From contig NZ_CP032279.1 of NCBI RefSeq assembly GCF_001696615.3, positions 2,356,001 through 2,420,000 of the forward strand: a DNA stretch of 64,000 nt, written 5' to 3'. The translations under genes and the position numbers were made by a program. Source of the stretch: Acinetobacter sp. WCHAc010034 (lineage in GTDB: Bacteria; Pseudomonadota; Gammaproteobacteria; Pseudomonadales; Moraxellaceae). Below, one piece after another: positions 9,115 to 19,204 of the stretch (positions are counted from its first letter, which is position 1; every line of letters begins with the position of its first letter). The notes beneath the pieces were generated by a model. The model saw only the letters and a program-made list of their open reading frames with translations. It was not told where the DNA came from and did no database searches.

Positions 9115-10323
9115 TTAGTGGTGCACGCCGCCTGTGCCAAACGCTTCGCTGTGAATGCTTTCGGCAGGAATGCCGCGGGCAATCAGGGCTTTCTGCTGTT
9201 CCGCCATAAATGGCATCGGGCCGCAGAGGTAGTAGTCCGCTTTCGCCGGCAGCAGGGCGCTGTCCATGGTGCTTAAGTCCAGGCGGCCAGCCGCGTCATA
9301 GTCTTCATTCAGGGCATCGCCAGCATGCGGGAATTCATAGGCGGTGAATGTGCTGAGGCGCGGATATTTCGCTTTCAGGTCATGAATATGCTGCTTCATG
9401 GCATGCACTTGCTTGCTGCGGCAGGCATGGATGAATGTTACCGGCTGCGGCATGTCCAGCGTCACCAGCTGATTCAGCATGGCGATCATCGGAGTCAGGC
9501 CTACGCCGCCGCTGATGAATACGTTGCGCTTGCTGCTGTCAATCAGGTAGAAATTGCCTGTCGGTGCGGACACTTCAATTTCTGCACCTTCAGCCAAGCC
9601 ATGCAGGGTGTTGGATACCCAGCCGCCGGCCAAATCGCCTTTTTCATCTTCACGCTTGACTGAAATGCGCAGATAGTCAGCCTGCGGGCTGTTGGACAGC
9701 GTGTACTGGCGCGGCTGCTTTAAGCCCAGCTCATCGACAAATACGCGCACTGAAATATACTGGCCCGCTTCGTATTTCGGCAGGTCGCCGCCGTCTACAG
9801 GCGCAAGGTAGAAAGAGGTGATTTCTTCGCTTTCAACCACTTTTTTGGCGATTTTAAAATTGCGCCAGCCCAGCCAGCTGCCCTTGGCCTGCTGATGCTG
9901 CTCATAAATGGCTTTTTCAGTGCTGATGAAAAGGTCAGCCAGCTGGCTGTAAGCCGCAGCCCAGGCTGCAATCAGCGGATCTTCCATCGGGATGCTCAAG
10001 ACTTCGCTGATGGAGTGCAGCAGGTTTTCGCCGACAATATTGTAATCCGGCGCCTGAATATTCAGGCTGACATGTTTATGGGCGATCAGCTCAACAACCG
10101 GCAGCAGTACAGACGGATCTTCAATGTTTTCTGCATAGGCCAAGACCGCGCCGGCAAGGGCCTGCGCTTGAGCGCCGCTGCGCTGATGGCCCATGTTGAA
10201 GGTTTCTTTCAGCTCTGGGTTGTTGCCGAGCATGCGGTTATAGAAATAGCCGGTCAATGCCACACCATTTTCGCGGAGTACAGGAACAGTAGCTTTTACA
10301 AGGTCAATTTGCTGCGGAGTCAT
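9115..10323 (-). CDS. hmp: Flavohemoprotein Hmp (nitric oxide dioxygenase)
   Basis: Hmp oxidises NO to nitrate with O2 and NAD(P)H and is the main aerobic NO defence. The 402 residues carry an N-terminal globin domain (to about residue 140, with the proximal HKHVSLN region), then an FAD-binding domain with RQYTLSNSP, and a NAD-binding domain with GGVGLTPM and the C-terminal SEAFGTG. All three domains are intact. The promoter region at 10350-10400 contains NsrR-type operators and the nsrR gene is immediately downstream, which makes this a classic NO-inducible module. Confidence 0.96.
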   Translation of the reverse strand: MTPQQIDLVKATVPVLRENGVALTGYFYNRMLGNNPELKETFNMGHQRSGAQAQALAGAVLAYAENIEDPSVLLPVVELIAHKHVSLNIQAPDYNIVGENLLHSISEVLSIPMEDPLIAAWAAAYSQLADLFISTEKAIYEQHQQAKGSWLGWRNFKIAKKVVESEEITSFYLAPVDGGDLPKYEAGQYISVRVFVDELGLKQPRQYTLSNSPQADYLRISVKREDEKGDLAGGWVSNTLHGLAEGAEIEVSAPTGNFYLIDSSKRNVFISGGVGLTPMIAMLNQLVTLDMPQPVTFIHACRSKQVHAMKQHIHDLKAKYPRLSTFTAYEFPHAGDALNEDYDAAGRLDLSTMDSALLPAKADYYLCGPMPFMAEQQKALIARGIPAESIHSEAFGTGGVHH

Positions 10324-10350
10324 AGCTGATCTCTCATGGCGGTTATTTAT

Positions 10351-10373
10351 AAGATGTATTTAAAATACATCTT
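10351..10373 (-). promoter_or_regulatory. Perfect NsrR operator in the hmp promoter
   Basis: A 23-bp palindrome perfect apart from its central base, with half-site AAGATGTATTT, matches the established NsrR consensus of two AAGATGYATTT-like arms. It overlaps a plausible -10 (TATTTT, 10367-10362 minus strand) placed 17 bp from a -35 TTGCCA (10390-10385), so NsrR bound here would block RNA polymerase. Confidence 0.88.
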
Positions 10374-10375
10374 TA

Positions 10376-10398
10376 ATAATGCGTTGGCAATACATCTT
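10376..10398 (-). promoter_or_regulatory. Second, degenerate NsrR-like site
   Basis: One half (AATACATCTT, 10389-10398) is perfect; the other arm matches only partly. By eye 16 of 23 positions agree with the adjacent perfect site. It covers the proposed -35 of hmp. Its position 25 bp from the first site would place two dimers on the same face of the helix only approximately. Confidence 0.5.
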
Positions 10399-10412
10399 AT
10401 AAACAAAACCCT

Positions 10413-10449
10413 AAAAAAATTATGGGATATAAAAATATCCCATAATTTT
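10413..10449 (-). terminator. Strong intrinsic terminator of the yjgR-like gene
   Basis: A perfect 15-bp stem (10416-10430 with 10435-10449) and a four-base loop follow the stop codon of the upstream minus-strand gene. Seven A on the plus strand (10413-10419) give a U-tract in the minus-strand RNA. It insulates hmp from this gene. Confidence 0.9.
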
Positions 10450-10473
10450 GCTGCTTTTAATTGAATCTTTAGA

Positions 10474-12024
10474 TTATTTTCCGCCGAACAGCGAACCCAG
10501 CAGGCCGCGGACAATTTTCTGCCCCGCGCTGCCGCCCAGGCTGCGGGCAGCGCTCTTGGCGAAAGTGCCGACCGTATCCTGAAGCAGCTTTCCGCGCTGC
10601 CTGGCGGCGCGTTCAGCTTCTTTCTGCTGCTCGCGTGCCAGGCGTTCCTGTTCACGCGCCTGCTGCTTTGCCTGCGCTTCCTGTTCTTTGGCCAGGGCTT
10701 TTTCCTGTTCGGCTTGCGCAGCCTGCTGCTGGCGTCCGGCGACTTTCCGCTGCAGCAGCTCAAAGGCGCTTTCGCGGTCTAAGGGCTGTTCATACACGCC
10801 GGCGGCGATGCTTTGCGCCATCAGGGCTTTACGCTCCTCCAGGCTGATAGGGTTGAAGGAGGAATGCGGCGGCATGACCCAGCCGCGCTCTACAATCTGC
10901 GGCGTGCCTTGCTCATCCAGGCAGCTGATCAGCGCTTCGCCCACTCCCAATTCGGTAATCGCCTGATCGGCTTTAAATTCCGGATTGGCGCGGAAAGTAT
11001 CGGCTGCGGTTTTGACTGCTTTCTGGTCTTTCGGGGTAAATGCGCGCAGCGCATGCTGCACGCGGTTGCCCAGCTGGCCTAAGACGCTTTCCGGCAAGTC
11101 CAGCGGGTTTTGAGTGACAAAATAAATGCCGACGCCTTTGGAGCGGATCAGGCGCACTACCTGTTCAATTTTTTCCTGCAGCGCCGCGCTGGCATTGTCA
11201 AACAGCAGGTGCGCTTCATCAAAAAAGAACACCAGTTTCGGCTTGTCCATGTCGCCGGCCTCAGGCAGCTGCTCGAACAGCTCGGAGAGCATCCACAGCA
11301 GGAAGGTGGCGTAGAGCTTCGGCGTATTTATCAGCTGGTCTGCGGCTAATATATTGATATAGCCGTGGCCATTGCTGTCGGTTTGAATGAAGTCCAGAAT
11401 ATTCAGGCTGGGTTCGCCAAAGAACTGATCGCCGCCCTGATCCGCCAGCGCCAGCAGGTTGCGCTGAATGGCGCCCAGGCTGGCAGGCGAGAGGTTGCCG
11501 TATTCGGCTTTAAACTCGGCAGCATGTTCGCTGACATAGCTCAGCATGGCCTTTAAGTCTTTAAAATCAATCAGCAGCAGGCCCTGATCATCGGCAATGC
11601 GGAACACGGCCGCCAGCACGCCTTCCTGCGTGTCATTCAGGTTCAGCATCTGCGCCAGCAGCAGCGGGCCGATTTCGGAAACGGTGGTGCGGATCGGGTG
11701 GCCCTGCGCGCCGAATAAATCCCAGAACAGCACTGGAGAGGCTTCAAAAGGAATAGAGTCAATATTCAGGCTTTTAAGCCGTTCATCAAACTTTGGGCTG
11801 GCGGCGCCGGCTTTGGCCAGGCTGGACACATCGCCTTTGGCGTCGGCCAGAAAAACCGGCACGCCTATGCGCGAAAAGCTTTCCGCCAGCACCTTAAGCG
11901 TCACCGTCTTGCCGGTTCCGGTTGCGCCGGCAATCAGGCCGTGGCGGTTGGCGAATTGTGAATGCAGCGCAATATCCTGCTGCGGATCGGCGGTTTTTTT
12001 CGCAATGATGATCGGTGTGCCCAT
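10474..12024 (-). CDS. HerA-like / YjgR-family ATPase (DUF853)
   Basis: A cytoplasmic P-loop ATPase of the HerA/FtsK superclass, 516 residues, resembling E. coli YjgR. The Walker A motif GATGTGKT lies near residue 33, Walker B is the [12 protein letters not shown] segment, and a sensor-like [12 protein letters not shown] follows. The C-terminal 90 residues are a Gln/Glu/Ala/Arg-rich predicted coiled coil, ending in a Gly-rich segment [11 protein letters not shown]. The cellular role of the family is unknown; relatives elsewhere pump DNA. It is 30 bp downstream of the cystathionine beta-lyase gene in the same direction, with no terminator in between, so the two may be cotranscribed. Confidence 0.88.
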   Translation of the reverse strand: MGTPIIIAKKTADPQQDIALHSQFANRHGLIAGATGTGKTVTLKVLAESFSRIGVPVFLADAKGDVSSLAKAGAASPKFDERLKSLNIDSIPFEASPVLFWDLFGAQGHPIRTTVSEIGPLLLAQMLNLNDTQEGVLAAVFRIADDQGLLLIDFKDLKAMLSYVSEHAAEFKAEYGNLSPASLGAIQRNLLALADQGGDQFFGEPSLNILDFIQTDSNGHGYINILAADQLINTPKLYATFLLWMLSELFEQLPEAGDMDKPKLVFFFDEAHLLFDNASAALQEKIEQVVRLIRSKGVGIYFVTQNPLDLPESVLGQLGNRVQHALRAFTPKDQKAVKTAADTFRANPEFKADQAITELGVGEALISCLDEQGTPQIVERGWVMPPHSSFNPISLEERKALMAQSIAAGVYEQPLDRESAFELLQRKVAGRQQQAAQAEQEKALAKEQEAQAKQQAREQERLAREQQKEAERAARQRGKLLQDTVGTFAKSAARSLGGSAGQKIVRGLLGSLFGGK

Positions 12025-12054
12025 AGCCAGCCCTATTCCCGGTTCTATTTTAAG

Positions 12055-13257
12055 TTATTCGATTTGCGGCCTTTTCAGTTGTTTTAGCGCATTTTCTATA
12101 TCTTGGATTAAATCCTGCGGATGTTCCAGCCCTATGCAGAAGCGCACCAGCAAACCTTGTTGTAAATGTGTATGCTGCAGCGCGCGCATGGTTTTCAAGT
12201 CATACAGCATCACCAGGCTGAGCGGCCCGCCCCAGCTGAAGCCGAGCTTAAATAAGGACAGGGCATCGCAGAAAGCGCGGATATCCTGCATAGCGTATTC
12301 AGGCTTGAAGATCACGCTGACCAGGCCAGCGCTGTGCCCGTCCCGGCAGACTTCCTTCCAGTAGGCATGGCCTGCCGATTCCGGGTCGGCCGGATGCAGC
12401 ACCTGAGCAAATTCAGGCTGCTGCTTCAGCCAGTTCATCAAGCTTAAAGCGCTTTGCGACTGATGCTCATAGCGCAGCTGCATCGAGGCCAGGCTGCGCT
12501 GGACTTGGGCTGCGTCATCGCCGGAAATTGAGATGCCCTGAATGGCATGCATGCGGAACAGCTGGCGGTGCAGGCTTTTATCGCGGGTCACCACCGAACC
12601 CATCAGCATGTCGCCGCCGCCGCTGGGGTATTTGGTCAGCGCATGCACGGTCATGTCGACGCTTAAATGCTCAGCGCCGAAATCAAAGGCATTGAAGGCC
12701 AGCCCTGCGCCCCAGGTGTTGTCCAGAGCGGTCAGGATGCTGTGTGCTTTGGCCTTTTTAACCAAGCCTGTTAAGTCTGGAAATTCTAAAGTCACGGAAC
12801 CTGCAGCTTCCAGCCAGATCAGTTTGGCTTTTTCCGTGGGCTGAAAAGTTTCCGCATCCAGCGGATTGTAAACCTTAACTTCTATGCCGCAGCGCGCCTG
12901 CAGATTGCGCAGATGCTCCATATTCGGGCCGTAAATATTGTCGGCAACCCAGACTTCATCGCCCTGCGCCAGAAAGCAGCAGTTCACCAGATTAATCGCC
13001 GACAGGCCGCTCGGCGCCAGCAGGCAGTATGCGCCGCCTTCAATCTGCGCGATATTGTCGCCCAGAGTGAAAGTGGTCGGTGTGCCGTGCGTGCCGTAGC
13101 TGTAGTCATAATCATCGCCCCAGCTGCGGTTAAACAGGGCATCGGTATTGTTAAAAATAATCGTCGATGCGCGAAATAGGGGAGGCTGTACGGTGGAAAT
13201 GTACTGCGGGGCTTTTCTTGGTGCATGGATCAGGGCGGTTTGAGGCTTCTTGTTCAC
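12055..13257 (-). CDS. metC: Cystathionine beta-lyase (PLP-dependent)
   Basis: A Cys/Met-metabolism PLP enzyme of 400 residues. The internal-aldimine lysine is in the TVHALTKYPSGGGDM motif, and GPNMEHLR and LDNTWGAG are conserved PLP-contact blocks. MetC cleaves cystathionine to homocysteine, pyruvate and ammonia in methionine synthesis; the HALTKYPSGG motif favours the MetC/CBL group over MetB, but substrate specificity is inferred. The gene is divergent from the glutamine amidotransferase gene and 30 bp upstream of the YjgR-like gene. Confidence 0.85.
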   Translation of the reverse strand: MNKKPQTALIHAPRKAPQYISTVQPPLFRASTIIFNNTDALFNRSWGDDYDYSYGTHGTPTTFTLGDNIAQIEGGAYCLLAPSGLSAINLVNCCFLAQGDEVWVADNIYGPNMEHLRNLQARCGIEVKVYNPLDAETFQPTEKAKLIWLEAAGSVTLEFPDLTGLVKKAKAHSILTALDNTWGAGLAFNAFDFGAEHLSVDMTVHALTKYPSGGGDMLMGSVVTRDKSLHRQLFRMHAIQGISISGDDAAQVQRSLASMQLRYEHQSQSALSLMNWLKQQPEFAQVLHPADPESAGHAYWKEVCRDGHSAGLVSVIFKPEYAMQDIRAFCDALSLFKLGFSWGGPLSLVMLYDLKTMRALQHTHLQQGLLVRFCIGLEHPQDLIQDIENALKQLKRPQIE

Positions 13258-13418
13258 GGCGCGGCTCTAAAATGGGGTGGATGCATCAGCCAAGCTTAAG
13301 AGATCGCTACGCTTTGCGCTACAGAATGTTGAATTTGTTTAAAAACCTCAGTGCCGGCCTAAAGTTGGCTTCATTCTTGCAAAACTTGGGCAAAGCTGCA
13401 GTAATTAAGGAAGGGAGC

Positions 13419-14153
13419 ATGATACCGCATTTAAAAGTACATTATTTTCAGCATATTGCTGGCGAAGGGTTTGGAAGCTGCCATCCGTATTTGAAGCAGC
13501 TGCATGCGGAAATTAGCGCCACCGAGTTTTTTGCGCTGCCGCTGGATCGGCCGCTGGAAATCGAGGCCCTGCCGCAGGTGGAAGATGTTGACCTGCTGCT
13601 GATTATGGGCGGGACCATGAGCGTCAATGATGAAGCCAATTATCCATGGCTGAAAATAGAAAAGCGCTGGCTGCGGCGCTATCTGGCGCTGGGCAAGCCG
13701 GCCATCGGGCTGTGTCTGGGCGGCCAGCTGATCGCCAGCGCCTTGGGGGCTGCGGTCAGCAGGAATGCGGTGCAGGAGCTGGGCTGGACTGCGGTGCGCA
13801 AAGTTAATTTTGTGCCGCAGGAATGCTTCCAGCTACCGGAGCAGTTCAGTGTCTTGCAGTGGCACAGCGAAACCTTTGAAATTCCCAAGGGCGCCGTGCA
13901 TTTGGCGGAAAACCCGGCCTGCCGCAATCAGATGTACCAAATTGGCAGAAATGTGCTCGGCTTTCAGTTTCATCCGGAAATCACCCCGGAAACGCTGGCG
14001 CTGTTTTTGGAAGATGATGATGAGCTGGCTTTATATCAGGGCGCCTGTGTGCAGCCGGCAAAGGCGCTGAGGAACTCTCCGCGTGAAAAATTTATTGAAG
14101 GAAATCAAATGTTAAATAAAGCAATTGCCTATGTTTTAGGAAAAACAGCTTGA
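13419..14153 (+). CDS. Class I glutamine amidotransferase-like protein
   Basis: A stand-alone amidotransferase of 244 residues, similar to GMP synthase-type GATase domains. The nucleophile elbow GLCLGGQ holds the catalytic Cys, and the FQFHPE segment supplies His and Glu, so the triad is present; such enzymes release ammonia or act as gamma-glutamyl hydrolases/transferases. The frame is open much further upstream, but GGGAG sits at the right distance before the ATG at 13419, and residues before it have no family match. It ends before the S10 operon leader. The physiological substrate is unknown. Confidence 0.82.
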   Translation: MIPHLKVHYFQHIAGEGFGSCHPYLKQLHAEISATEFFALPLDRPLEIEALPQVEDVDLLLIMGGTMSVNDEANYPWLKIEKRWLRRYLALGKPAIGLCLGGQLIASALGAAVSRNAVQELGWTAVRKVNFVPQECFQLPEQFSVLQWHSETFEIPKGAVHLAENPACRNQMYQIGRNVLGFQFHPEITPETLALFLEDDDELALYQGACVQPAKALRNSPREKFIEGNQMLNKAIAYVLGKTA

Positions 14154-14220
14154 ACGCCGGCTGGCCGGCCGCGCAACTTGCGCTGAAATGCAAAAAGAGC
14201 AGAAAAACAAGAAAAGGCAT

Positions 14221-14249
14221 TTGCTTATGCATTAAACAATGGCTATAAT
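14221..14249 (+). promoter_or_regulatory. Promoter of the S10 ribosomal operon
   Basis: TTGCTT (14221-14226), a 17-bp spacer and a perfect TATAAT (14244-14249) make a strong sigma-70 promoter. It lies about 175 bp before rpsJ, leaving an untranslated leader of roughly 170 nt. Confidence 0.9.
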
Positions 14250-14254
14250 GAGCG

Positions 14255-14424
14255 ACCCTTTAATGAAAGGGGGTTGGCTGCGAATAAAGCAGCCGGCATC
14301 GTGACAGTCGCGGCATCGATCGTGACCTTAGTGATATTTCACTGCCTTTGACACTTGCCTTAAAATAGTGGGGTGAGATGCGTCAAGGGTGATTCTTTAT
14401 ATATTTGGCTTGGAGTTAACTGGT
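14255..14424 (+). promoter_or_regulatory. S10 operon leader RNA
   Basis: The stretch between the promoter and rpsJ has a GGCTGC/GCAGCC hairpin (14276-14281 with 14289-14294), two GGCATCG-type repeats and further GC-rich segments. In E. coli, L4 controls this operon through its leader; that L4 does so here is inference only, since the sequence is not recognisably the E. coli structure. Confidence 0.45.
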
Positions 14425-14736
14425 ATGTCTAACCAGAGAATTCGTATCCGTCTTAAGTCTTTTGATCACCGCTTAATTGATCAATCTTCTCAAGAGATCG
14501 TAGAAACAGCAAAACGCACTGGCGCACAAGTTTGCGGTCCAATCCCGATGCCTACACGCATCGAGCGTTTCAACGTTTTAACATCACCACACGTTAACAA
14601 AGATGCGCGTGACCAATACGAGATCCGCACTTATAAACGTTTGATCGACATCGTTCAGCCTACAGACAAAACTGTAGATGCGCTGATGAAGTTGGATCTT
14701 GCAGCTGGTGTTGATGTTCAGATCGCATTGGGTTAA
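14425..14736 (+). CDS. rpsJ: 30S ribosomal protein S10
   Basis: S10 (103 aa) is part of the 30S head and, as NusE, also acts in antitermination. The product starts [18 protein letters not shown] and contains the [12 protein letters not shown] segment diagnostic of S10. The frame is open 36 nt further up, but the family starts at this ATG. It is the first gene of the S10 operon, 60 bp before rplC. Confidence 0.98.
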   Translation: MSNQRIRIRLKSFDHRLIDQSSQEIVETAKRTGAQVCGPIPMPTRIERFNVLTSPHVNKDARDQYEIRTYKRLIDIVQPTDKTVDALMKLDLAAGVDVQIALG

Positions 14737-14796
14737 GGCTTTCGGGTTAATTAACGCTCTAAGTTAATTAGGCCGCTTTTTTAGAGGTTTATGCAC

Positions 14797-15435
14797 ATGG
14801 CTATTGGTTTAGTCGGTCGCAAGTGCGGTATGACACGCATCTTTACAGATGCTGGTGTTTCTGTGCCTGTAACAGTGATTGAGGTTGATCCTAACCGCAT
14901 CACTCAAATCAAAACGCTTGAAACTGATGGTTATCAAGCGATTCAAATCACTACTGGTGAACGCCGCGAATCTCGCGTAACTAACGCTCAAAAAGGCCAC
15001 TTTGCGAAAGCTGGTGTCGCTGCGGGCCGTTTAGTTCAAGAATTCCGCGTTTCAGAAGCTGAACTTGAAGGTCGTGAAGTTGGCGCTGCTATCGGTGTTG
15101 ACTTGTTTACAGTTGGTCAAATTGTTGACGTAACTGGTCAGTCTAAAGGTAAGGGTTTCCAAGGCGGCGTTAAGCGCTGGAATTTCCGTACTCAAGATGC
15201 TACCCACGGTAACTCGGTTTCTCACCGTGTTCTAGGTTCTACTGGTCAAAACCAGACTCCTGGCCGCGTGTTCAAAGGCAAAAAAATGGCTGGCCATTTA
15301 GGTGCTGAGCGCGTAACCGTACAAGGTCTTGAAATTGTATCTATCGACGCAGAGCGTTCAGTTCTGGTTGTTAAAGGTGCGATTCCTGGTGCTACTGGCG
15401 GCGACGTAACTGTTCGTCCTACGATCAAGGCCTGA
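14797..15435 (+). CDS. rplC: 50S ribosomal protein L3
   Basis: L3 (212 aa) binds 23S rRNA near the peptidyl transferase centre. The start [15 protein letters not shown] and the central [12 protein letters not shown] and [21 protein letters not shown] segments are L3 signatures; the Gln of the latter is the site of PrmB methylation in E. coli. An ATG six bases earlier is possible but less usual. Confidence 0.98.
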   Translation: MAIGLVGRKCGMTRIFTDAGVSVPVTVIEVDPNRITQIKTLETDGYQAIQITTGERRESRVTNAQKGHFAKAGVAAGRLVQEFRVSEAELEGREVGAAIGVDLFTVGQIVDVTGQSKGKGFQGGVKRWNFRTQDATHGNSVSHRVLGSTGQNQTPGRVFKGKKMAGHLGAERVTVQGLEIVSIDAERSVLVVKGAIPGATGGDVTVRPTIKA

Positions 15436-15446
15436 GGGGAAATAAC

Positions 15447-16049
15447 GTGAATTTAAATACTGTTTCCGGCTCTGCTGTTGAATTGTCTGAAGTTGCTTTC
15501 GGACGCGAGTTTAATGAAGCCCTTGTACACCAGGTTGTTACAGCTTACTTAGCTGGCGGCCGTCAAGGTTCTAAAGCTCAAAAATCTCGTGCAGACGTAT
15601 CTGGCGGCGGCAAAAAGCCTTTCCGTCAAAAAGGTACTGGCCGCGCGCGTGCCGGTTCTATCCGCAGCCCAATCTGGGTTGGCGGCGGTAAAACTTTTGC
15701 TGCCCGTCCGCAGGACTGGTCTCAAAAAGTAAACCGTAAAATGTACCGCGGCGCTATGCAGTGCATCCTGGCTGAGCTTGTTCGTCAAGACCGCCTTGTT
15801 TTGGTTGAAGAGTTTGCTGTTGCAGCTCCAAAAACTAAAGATTTGCTTGCTAAACTTAACGGCTTGAACGCTACTCGCGCGCTGATCGTTACGGATGCTG
15901 TTGATGAGAATCTGTATCTTGCTGCCCGCAACCTTCCGCATGTAGATGTGGTTGACGCTGCTGCAATCGATCCAGTTAGCCTGATCGCGTTCGATAAAGT
16001 TGTTATGTCTGTAGCTGCTGCTAAGAAAATTGAGGTAGAACTCGGATGA
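15447..16049 (+). CDS. rplD: 50S ribosomal protein L4
   Basis: L4 (200 aa) lines the peptide exit tunnel and, in E. coli, represses its own operon. The loop [33 protein letters not shown] region (here in two shorter blocks) is intact. Start is GTG at 15447. The stop overlaps the rplW start by four bases (ATGA-type coupling). Confidence 0.97.
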   Translation: MNLNTVSGSAVELSEVAFGREFNEALVHQVVTAYLAGGRQGSKAQKSRADVSGGGKKPFRQKGTGRARAGSIRSPIWVGGGKTFAARPQDWSQKVNRKMYRGAMQCILAELVRQDRLVLVEEFAVAAPKTKDLLAKLNGLNATRALIVTDAVDENLYLAARNLPHVDVVDAAAIDPVSLIAFDKVVMSVAAAKKIEVELG

Positions 16050-16366
16050 ACAACGAACGTATCTATCAAGTCCTGCAAGGACCTGTATTTTCAGAAAAAG
16101 CACAAGTTTTAGGCGAAACAGCCGGTGTTCAAGTTTTCAAAGTTGCGCTTAATGCAAACAAACTTGAAATCAAAAAAGCTGTTGAGCAATTGTTTGGTGT
16201 TCAAGTTGTTAAAGTTAACACAACGATCACTAAAGGTAAGACTAAGCGCTTTGGTCGTACATTAGGACGCCGTTCTGATGTTAAAAAAGCATACGTCACC
16301 CTGAAAGCTGGCCAAGATGTTGAAATGGCTGACTTGGGCGATACCGCTGAAAACGCAGCGGAATAA
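16046..16366 (+). CDS. rplW: 50S ribosomal protein L23
   Basis: L23 (106 aa) sits at the tunnel exit and docks trigger factor and SRP. It has the GPVFSEKAQ start and the [12 protein letters not shown] basic loop. It overlaps rplD by four bases, indicating translational coupling. Confidence 0.97.
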   Translation: MNNERIYQVLQGPVFSEKAQVLGETAGVQVFKVALNANKLEIKKAVEQLFGVQVVKVNTTITKGKTKRFGRTLGRRSDVKKAYVTLKAGQDVEMADLGDTAENAAE

Positions 16367-16377
16367 GGACGAGAATT

Positions 16378-17202
16378 ATGCCTATTCAAAAATGTAAGCC
16401 AACGTCTCCGGGCCGCCGCTTTGTAGAGAAAGTCGTTCACGACCATCTTCACAAAGGCGCACCGTACTCGCCGTTGGTTGAAGCTAAAAAACGCACTGGC
16501 GGCCGTAACAACAACGGTCACATCACGACTCGTCACGTTGGTGGCGGTCACAAGCAGCATTACCGTCTTGTTGACTTCAAACGCAACAAAGATGGCATTC
16601 CTGCAACTGTAGAGCGTATCGAATACGATCCTAACCGTACTGCACACATTGCGCTTGTATTGTATGCTGACGGCGAGCGTCGCTATATCATTGCGCCTAA
16701 AGGCCTTCGCGCTGGCGATCAAGTACAGTCTGGCAACGATGCTCCAATTCGTCCAGGTAACTGCTTGCCGCTTCGCAACATGCCAATCGGTTCTACTCTT
16801 CACAACATCGAGCTTAAAATCGGCAAAGGCGCGCAGTTAGCACGCTCTGCTGGTACTTCAGTTCAGCTGTTGGGTCGTGACGGTTCTTACGCTATCGTTC
16901 GTTTACGTTCTGGTGAAATGCGCAAGATTCACGTTGAATGCCGTGCTGTTCTGGGTGAAGTTTCTAACTCAGAAAGCAACCTTCGCTCACTGGGTAAAGC
17001 TGGTGCATCGCGCTGGCGCGGTGTCCGTCCAACCGTTCGCGGTATGGCGATGAACCCAGTTGATCACCCGCACGGTGGCGGTGAAGGCCGTAACAAGGGT
17101 ATTCAGCCTGTAAGCCCATGGGGTCAAAAAGCTAAAGGGTACAAGACACGTACCAACAAGCGTACGACTAAGATGATCATTCGCGACCGTCGCGTTAAGT
17201 AA
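16378..17202 (+). CDS. rplB: 50S ribosomal protein L2
   Basis: L2 (274 aa) is a primary 23S rRNA binder needed for subunit joining and peptidyl transfer. The [17 protein letters not shown] block, the [12 protein letters not shown] block and the [17 protein letters not shown] loop, with its conserved His, are all present. Confidence 0.98.
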   Translation: MPIQKCKPTSPGRRFVEKVVHDHLHKGAPYSPLVEAKKRTGGRNNNGHITTRHVGGGHKQHYRLVDFKRNKDGIPATVERIEYDPNRTAHIALVLYADGERRYIIAPKGLRAGDQVQSGNDAPIRPGNCLPLRNMPIGSTLHNIELKIGKGAQLARSAGTSVQLLGRDGSYAIVRLRSGEMRKIHVECRAVLGEVSNSESNLRSLGKAGASRWRGVRPTVRGMAMNPVDHPHGGGEGRNKGIQPVSPWGQKAKGYKTRTNKRTTKMIIRDRRVK

Positions 17203-17221
17203 CAAGTAAAGGAATCTGACA

Positions 17222-17497
17222 ATGCCTCGTTCTCTGAAAAAAGGCCCATTCGTCGATGCGCACTTGTTCGCTAAGGTTGAAGCGGCTATCGCGGCTAACA
17301 ACCGCAAGCCGATCAAAACTTGGTCGCGTCGTTCGATGATCCTCCCGGATTTTGTTGGTTTAACAATTTCTGTACACAATGGCCGTAACCATGTTCCAGT
17401 AATCGTATCTGAGCATATGGTTGGTCATAAACTCGGTGAATTCGCGCCAACTCGTACCTATCGTGGTCACGGTGTTGACAAGAAGTCTAAACGTTAA
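17222..17497 (+). CDS. rpsS: 30S ribosomal protein S19
   Basis: S19 (91 aa) of the 30S head, with the start [14 protein letters not shown] and the [23 protein letters not shown] signature split across the middle. A GGAATCTGACAATG region gives the ribosome binding site. Confidence 0.98.
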   Translation: MPRSLKKGPFVDAHLFAKVEAAIAANNRKPIKTWSRRSMILPDFVGLTISVHNGRNHVPVIVSEHMVGHKLGEFAPTRTYRGHGVDKKSKR

Positions 17498-17506
17498 GGT
17501 GCTATG

Positions 17507-17836
17507 ATGGAAGTTACTGCTAAATTACGCGGTGCCGCTATCTCGGCACAAAAAGCACGTTTGGTTGCAGACCTGATCCGCGGCAAATCTGTTGCGCATG
17601 CTTTGAACATTTTAACTTTCAGCAATAAAAAAGCTGCAGTTTTAGTGAAAAAAGCTTTGGAATCTGCGATTGCAAACGCTGAACACAATAACAGTTTAGA
17701 TGTTGACGATCTTAAAGTATCTACGATCTACGTTGATGAAGGCATGAGCCTGAAACGTATTATGCCGCGCGCCAAAGGCCGTGCAGACCGTATTACTAAG
17801 CGTACTTGTCACATTACCGTTAAGGTAGGGGTTTGA
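17507..17836 (+). CDS. rplV: 50S ribosomal protein L22
   Basis: L22 (109 aa) lines the exit tunnel, its beta-hairpin being the site of macrolide-resistance mutations. The start [21 protein letters not shown] and the end [17 protein letters not shown] are typical. The ATG three bases earlier (17504) gives a 110-residue form. Confidence 0.97.
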   Translation: MEVTAKLRGAAISAQKARLVADLIRGKSVAHALNILTFSNKKAAVLVKKALESAIANAEHNNSLDVDDLKVSTIYVDEGMSLKRIMPRAKGRADRITKRTCHITVKVGV

Positions 17837-17837
17837 T

Positions 17838-18590
17838 ATGGGTCAGAAGGTTCATCCAATCGGTATCCGCCTAGGTGTTGTGAAACGTCATAACGCTAAC
17901 TGGTATGCGAATCCGAAACAATACGCTGAATACTTGCTTAAAGATTTGCAGGTTCGCGAGTTTTTGATTAAAAAACTTAAGAATGCAATGATCAGCAATA
18001 TTCTTATCGAACGCCCTACAGGCGCTGCTAAAATTACGATTAGCACTGCCCGTCCAGGTATCGTTATCGGTAAAAAAGGCGAAGACATTGAGAAATTGCA
18101 GCGCGAATTGACATCTATCATGGGTGTTCCAGCGCAAGTAAGCATCAACGAAATCGACCGCCCGGACTTAGACGCTCGTTTAGTTGCTGAAGCGATTGCT
18201 TCTCAGCTGGAAAAACGCGTTATGTTCCGCCGCGCTATGAAGCGTGCGGTGCAGAACTCTATGCGTGCTGGTGCGAAAGGTATCAAAGTTGAAGTTTCAG
18301 GCCGTCTTGGCGGTGCTGAGATTGCGCGTACTGAATGGTATCGTGAAGGCCGTGTGCCTTTGCATACGCTTCGCGCTGACATCGACTATGCTACTATGCG
18401 TGCTGAAACGACTTACGGTACGATCGGCGTTAAAGTTTGGATCTTCCGCGGCGAGATCTTGGGCGGCATGAAGCAAGTCATGAACCCAGCTCCAGCTGAA
18501 GAGCGTCCAGCTAAGCGCGGTCGCGGCCGTGGTGAAGGTCAGGAGCGTCGTGGTCGTCGCAATGATCGTTCTGCTGAAAAAGGAGAATAA
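17838..18590 (+). CDS. rpsC: 30S ribosomal protein S3
   Basis: S3 (250 aa) forms part of the mRNA entry site and helicase. It has [13 protein letters not shown] at the start, the KH domain with [13 protein letters not shown], and an Arg/Gly-rich, Lys-rich C-terminal tail longer than in E. coli (233 aa). Confidence 0.98.
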   Translation: MGQKVHPIGIRLGVVKRHNANWYANPKQYAEYLLKDLQVREFLIKKLKNAMISNILIERPTGAAKITISTARPGIVIGKKGEDIEKLQRELTSIMGVPAQVSINEIDRPDLDARLVAEAIASQLEKRVMFRRAMKRAVQNSMRAGAKGIKVEVSGRLGGAEIARTEWYREGRVPLHTLRADIDYATMRAETTYGTIGVKVWIFRGEILGGMKQVMNPAPAEERPAKRGRGRGEGQERRGRRNDRSAEKGE

Positions 18591-18593
18591 TCC

Positions 18594-19007
18594 ATGTTGC
18601 AACCTAAACGTACTAAATTCCGCAAAGTGCAGAAAGGCCGTAACACTGGCCTGGCGCACCGCGGTAGCTCAGTATCTTTTGGTACAATCGCACTTAAGTC
18701 TGTTGAGCGTGGTCAAATGACTGCTCGCCAGATCGAAGCTGCGCGTCGTACAATCAGCCGTCGTATTAAACGTGGTGGTAAGATCTTTATCCGTGTGTTC
18801 CCGGATAAGCCGATTACTGAAAAACCATTAGAAGTTCGTATGGGTAAAGGTAAAGGTTCTGTGGAATACTGGGTTTGCCAAATCAAACCAGGTAAAGTCT
18901 TGTACGAAATTGATGGTGTTAACGAAGAATTGGCGCGTGAAGCATTTACGCTTGCTGCTGCTAAGCTTCCGTTTAAAACCACTATCGTGACTCGGACGGT
19001 AATGTAA
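18594..19007 (+). CDS. rplP: 50S ribosomal protein L16
   Basis: L16 (137 aa) contacts the A-site tRNA elbow. The start [15 protein letters not shown] and the [15 protein letters not shown] signature are present. Its last base overlaps the rpmC start codon (TAATG). Confidence 0.98.
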   Translation: MLQPKRTKFRKVQKGRNTGLAHRGSSVSFGTIALKSVERGQMTARQIEAARRTISRRIKRGGKIFIRVFPDKPITEKPLEVRMGKGKGSVEYWVCQIKPGKVLYEIDGVNEELAREAFTLAAAKLPFKTTIVTRTVM

Positions 19008-19204
19008 TGAAAACTAAAGATCTACGTGAAAAGTCGGTAGAAGAGTTGACAGCTTTGCTTGATGAGCAGCAGCTTAACCAATTCCGTCTTCGTATGGCGA
19101 AAGCAACTGGTCAGCTGGGTAAAACGCATGAAGTTGCGCTTACCCGCAAAACTATTGCTCGTATTAAGACCCTCCTTACCGAAAAACAGGGGAACGGACA
19201 ATGA
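19007..19204 (+). CDS. rpmC: 50S ribosomal protein L29
   Basis: L29 (65 aa) sits near the tunnel exit beside L23. It has the [13 protein letters not shown] start and the [10 protein letters not shown] end. It overlaps rplP by one base and rpsQ by four. Confidence 0.97.
   Translation: MKTKDLREKSVEELTALLDEQQLNQFRLRMAKATGQLGKTHEVALTRKTIARIKTLLTEKQGNGQ

Noticed and set aside
13167..13418. Long N-terminal extension of the glutamine amidotransferase gene
   Set aside because: It overlaps the start of metC on the other strand, has no family match, and a good ribosome binding site precedes the ATG at 13419.
14348..14376. TTGACA at 14348 as a second S10 promoter
   Set aside because: No acceptable -10 lies 16-18 bp downstream; TAAAAT at 14361 is far too close.
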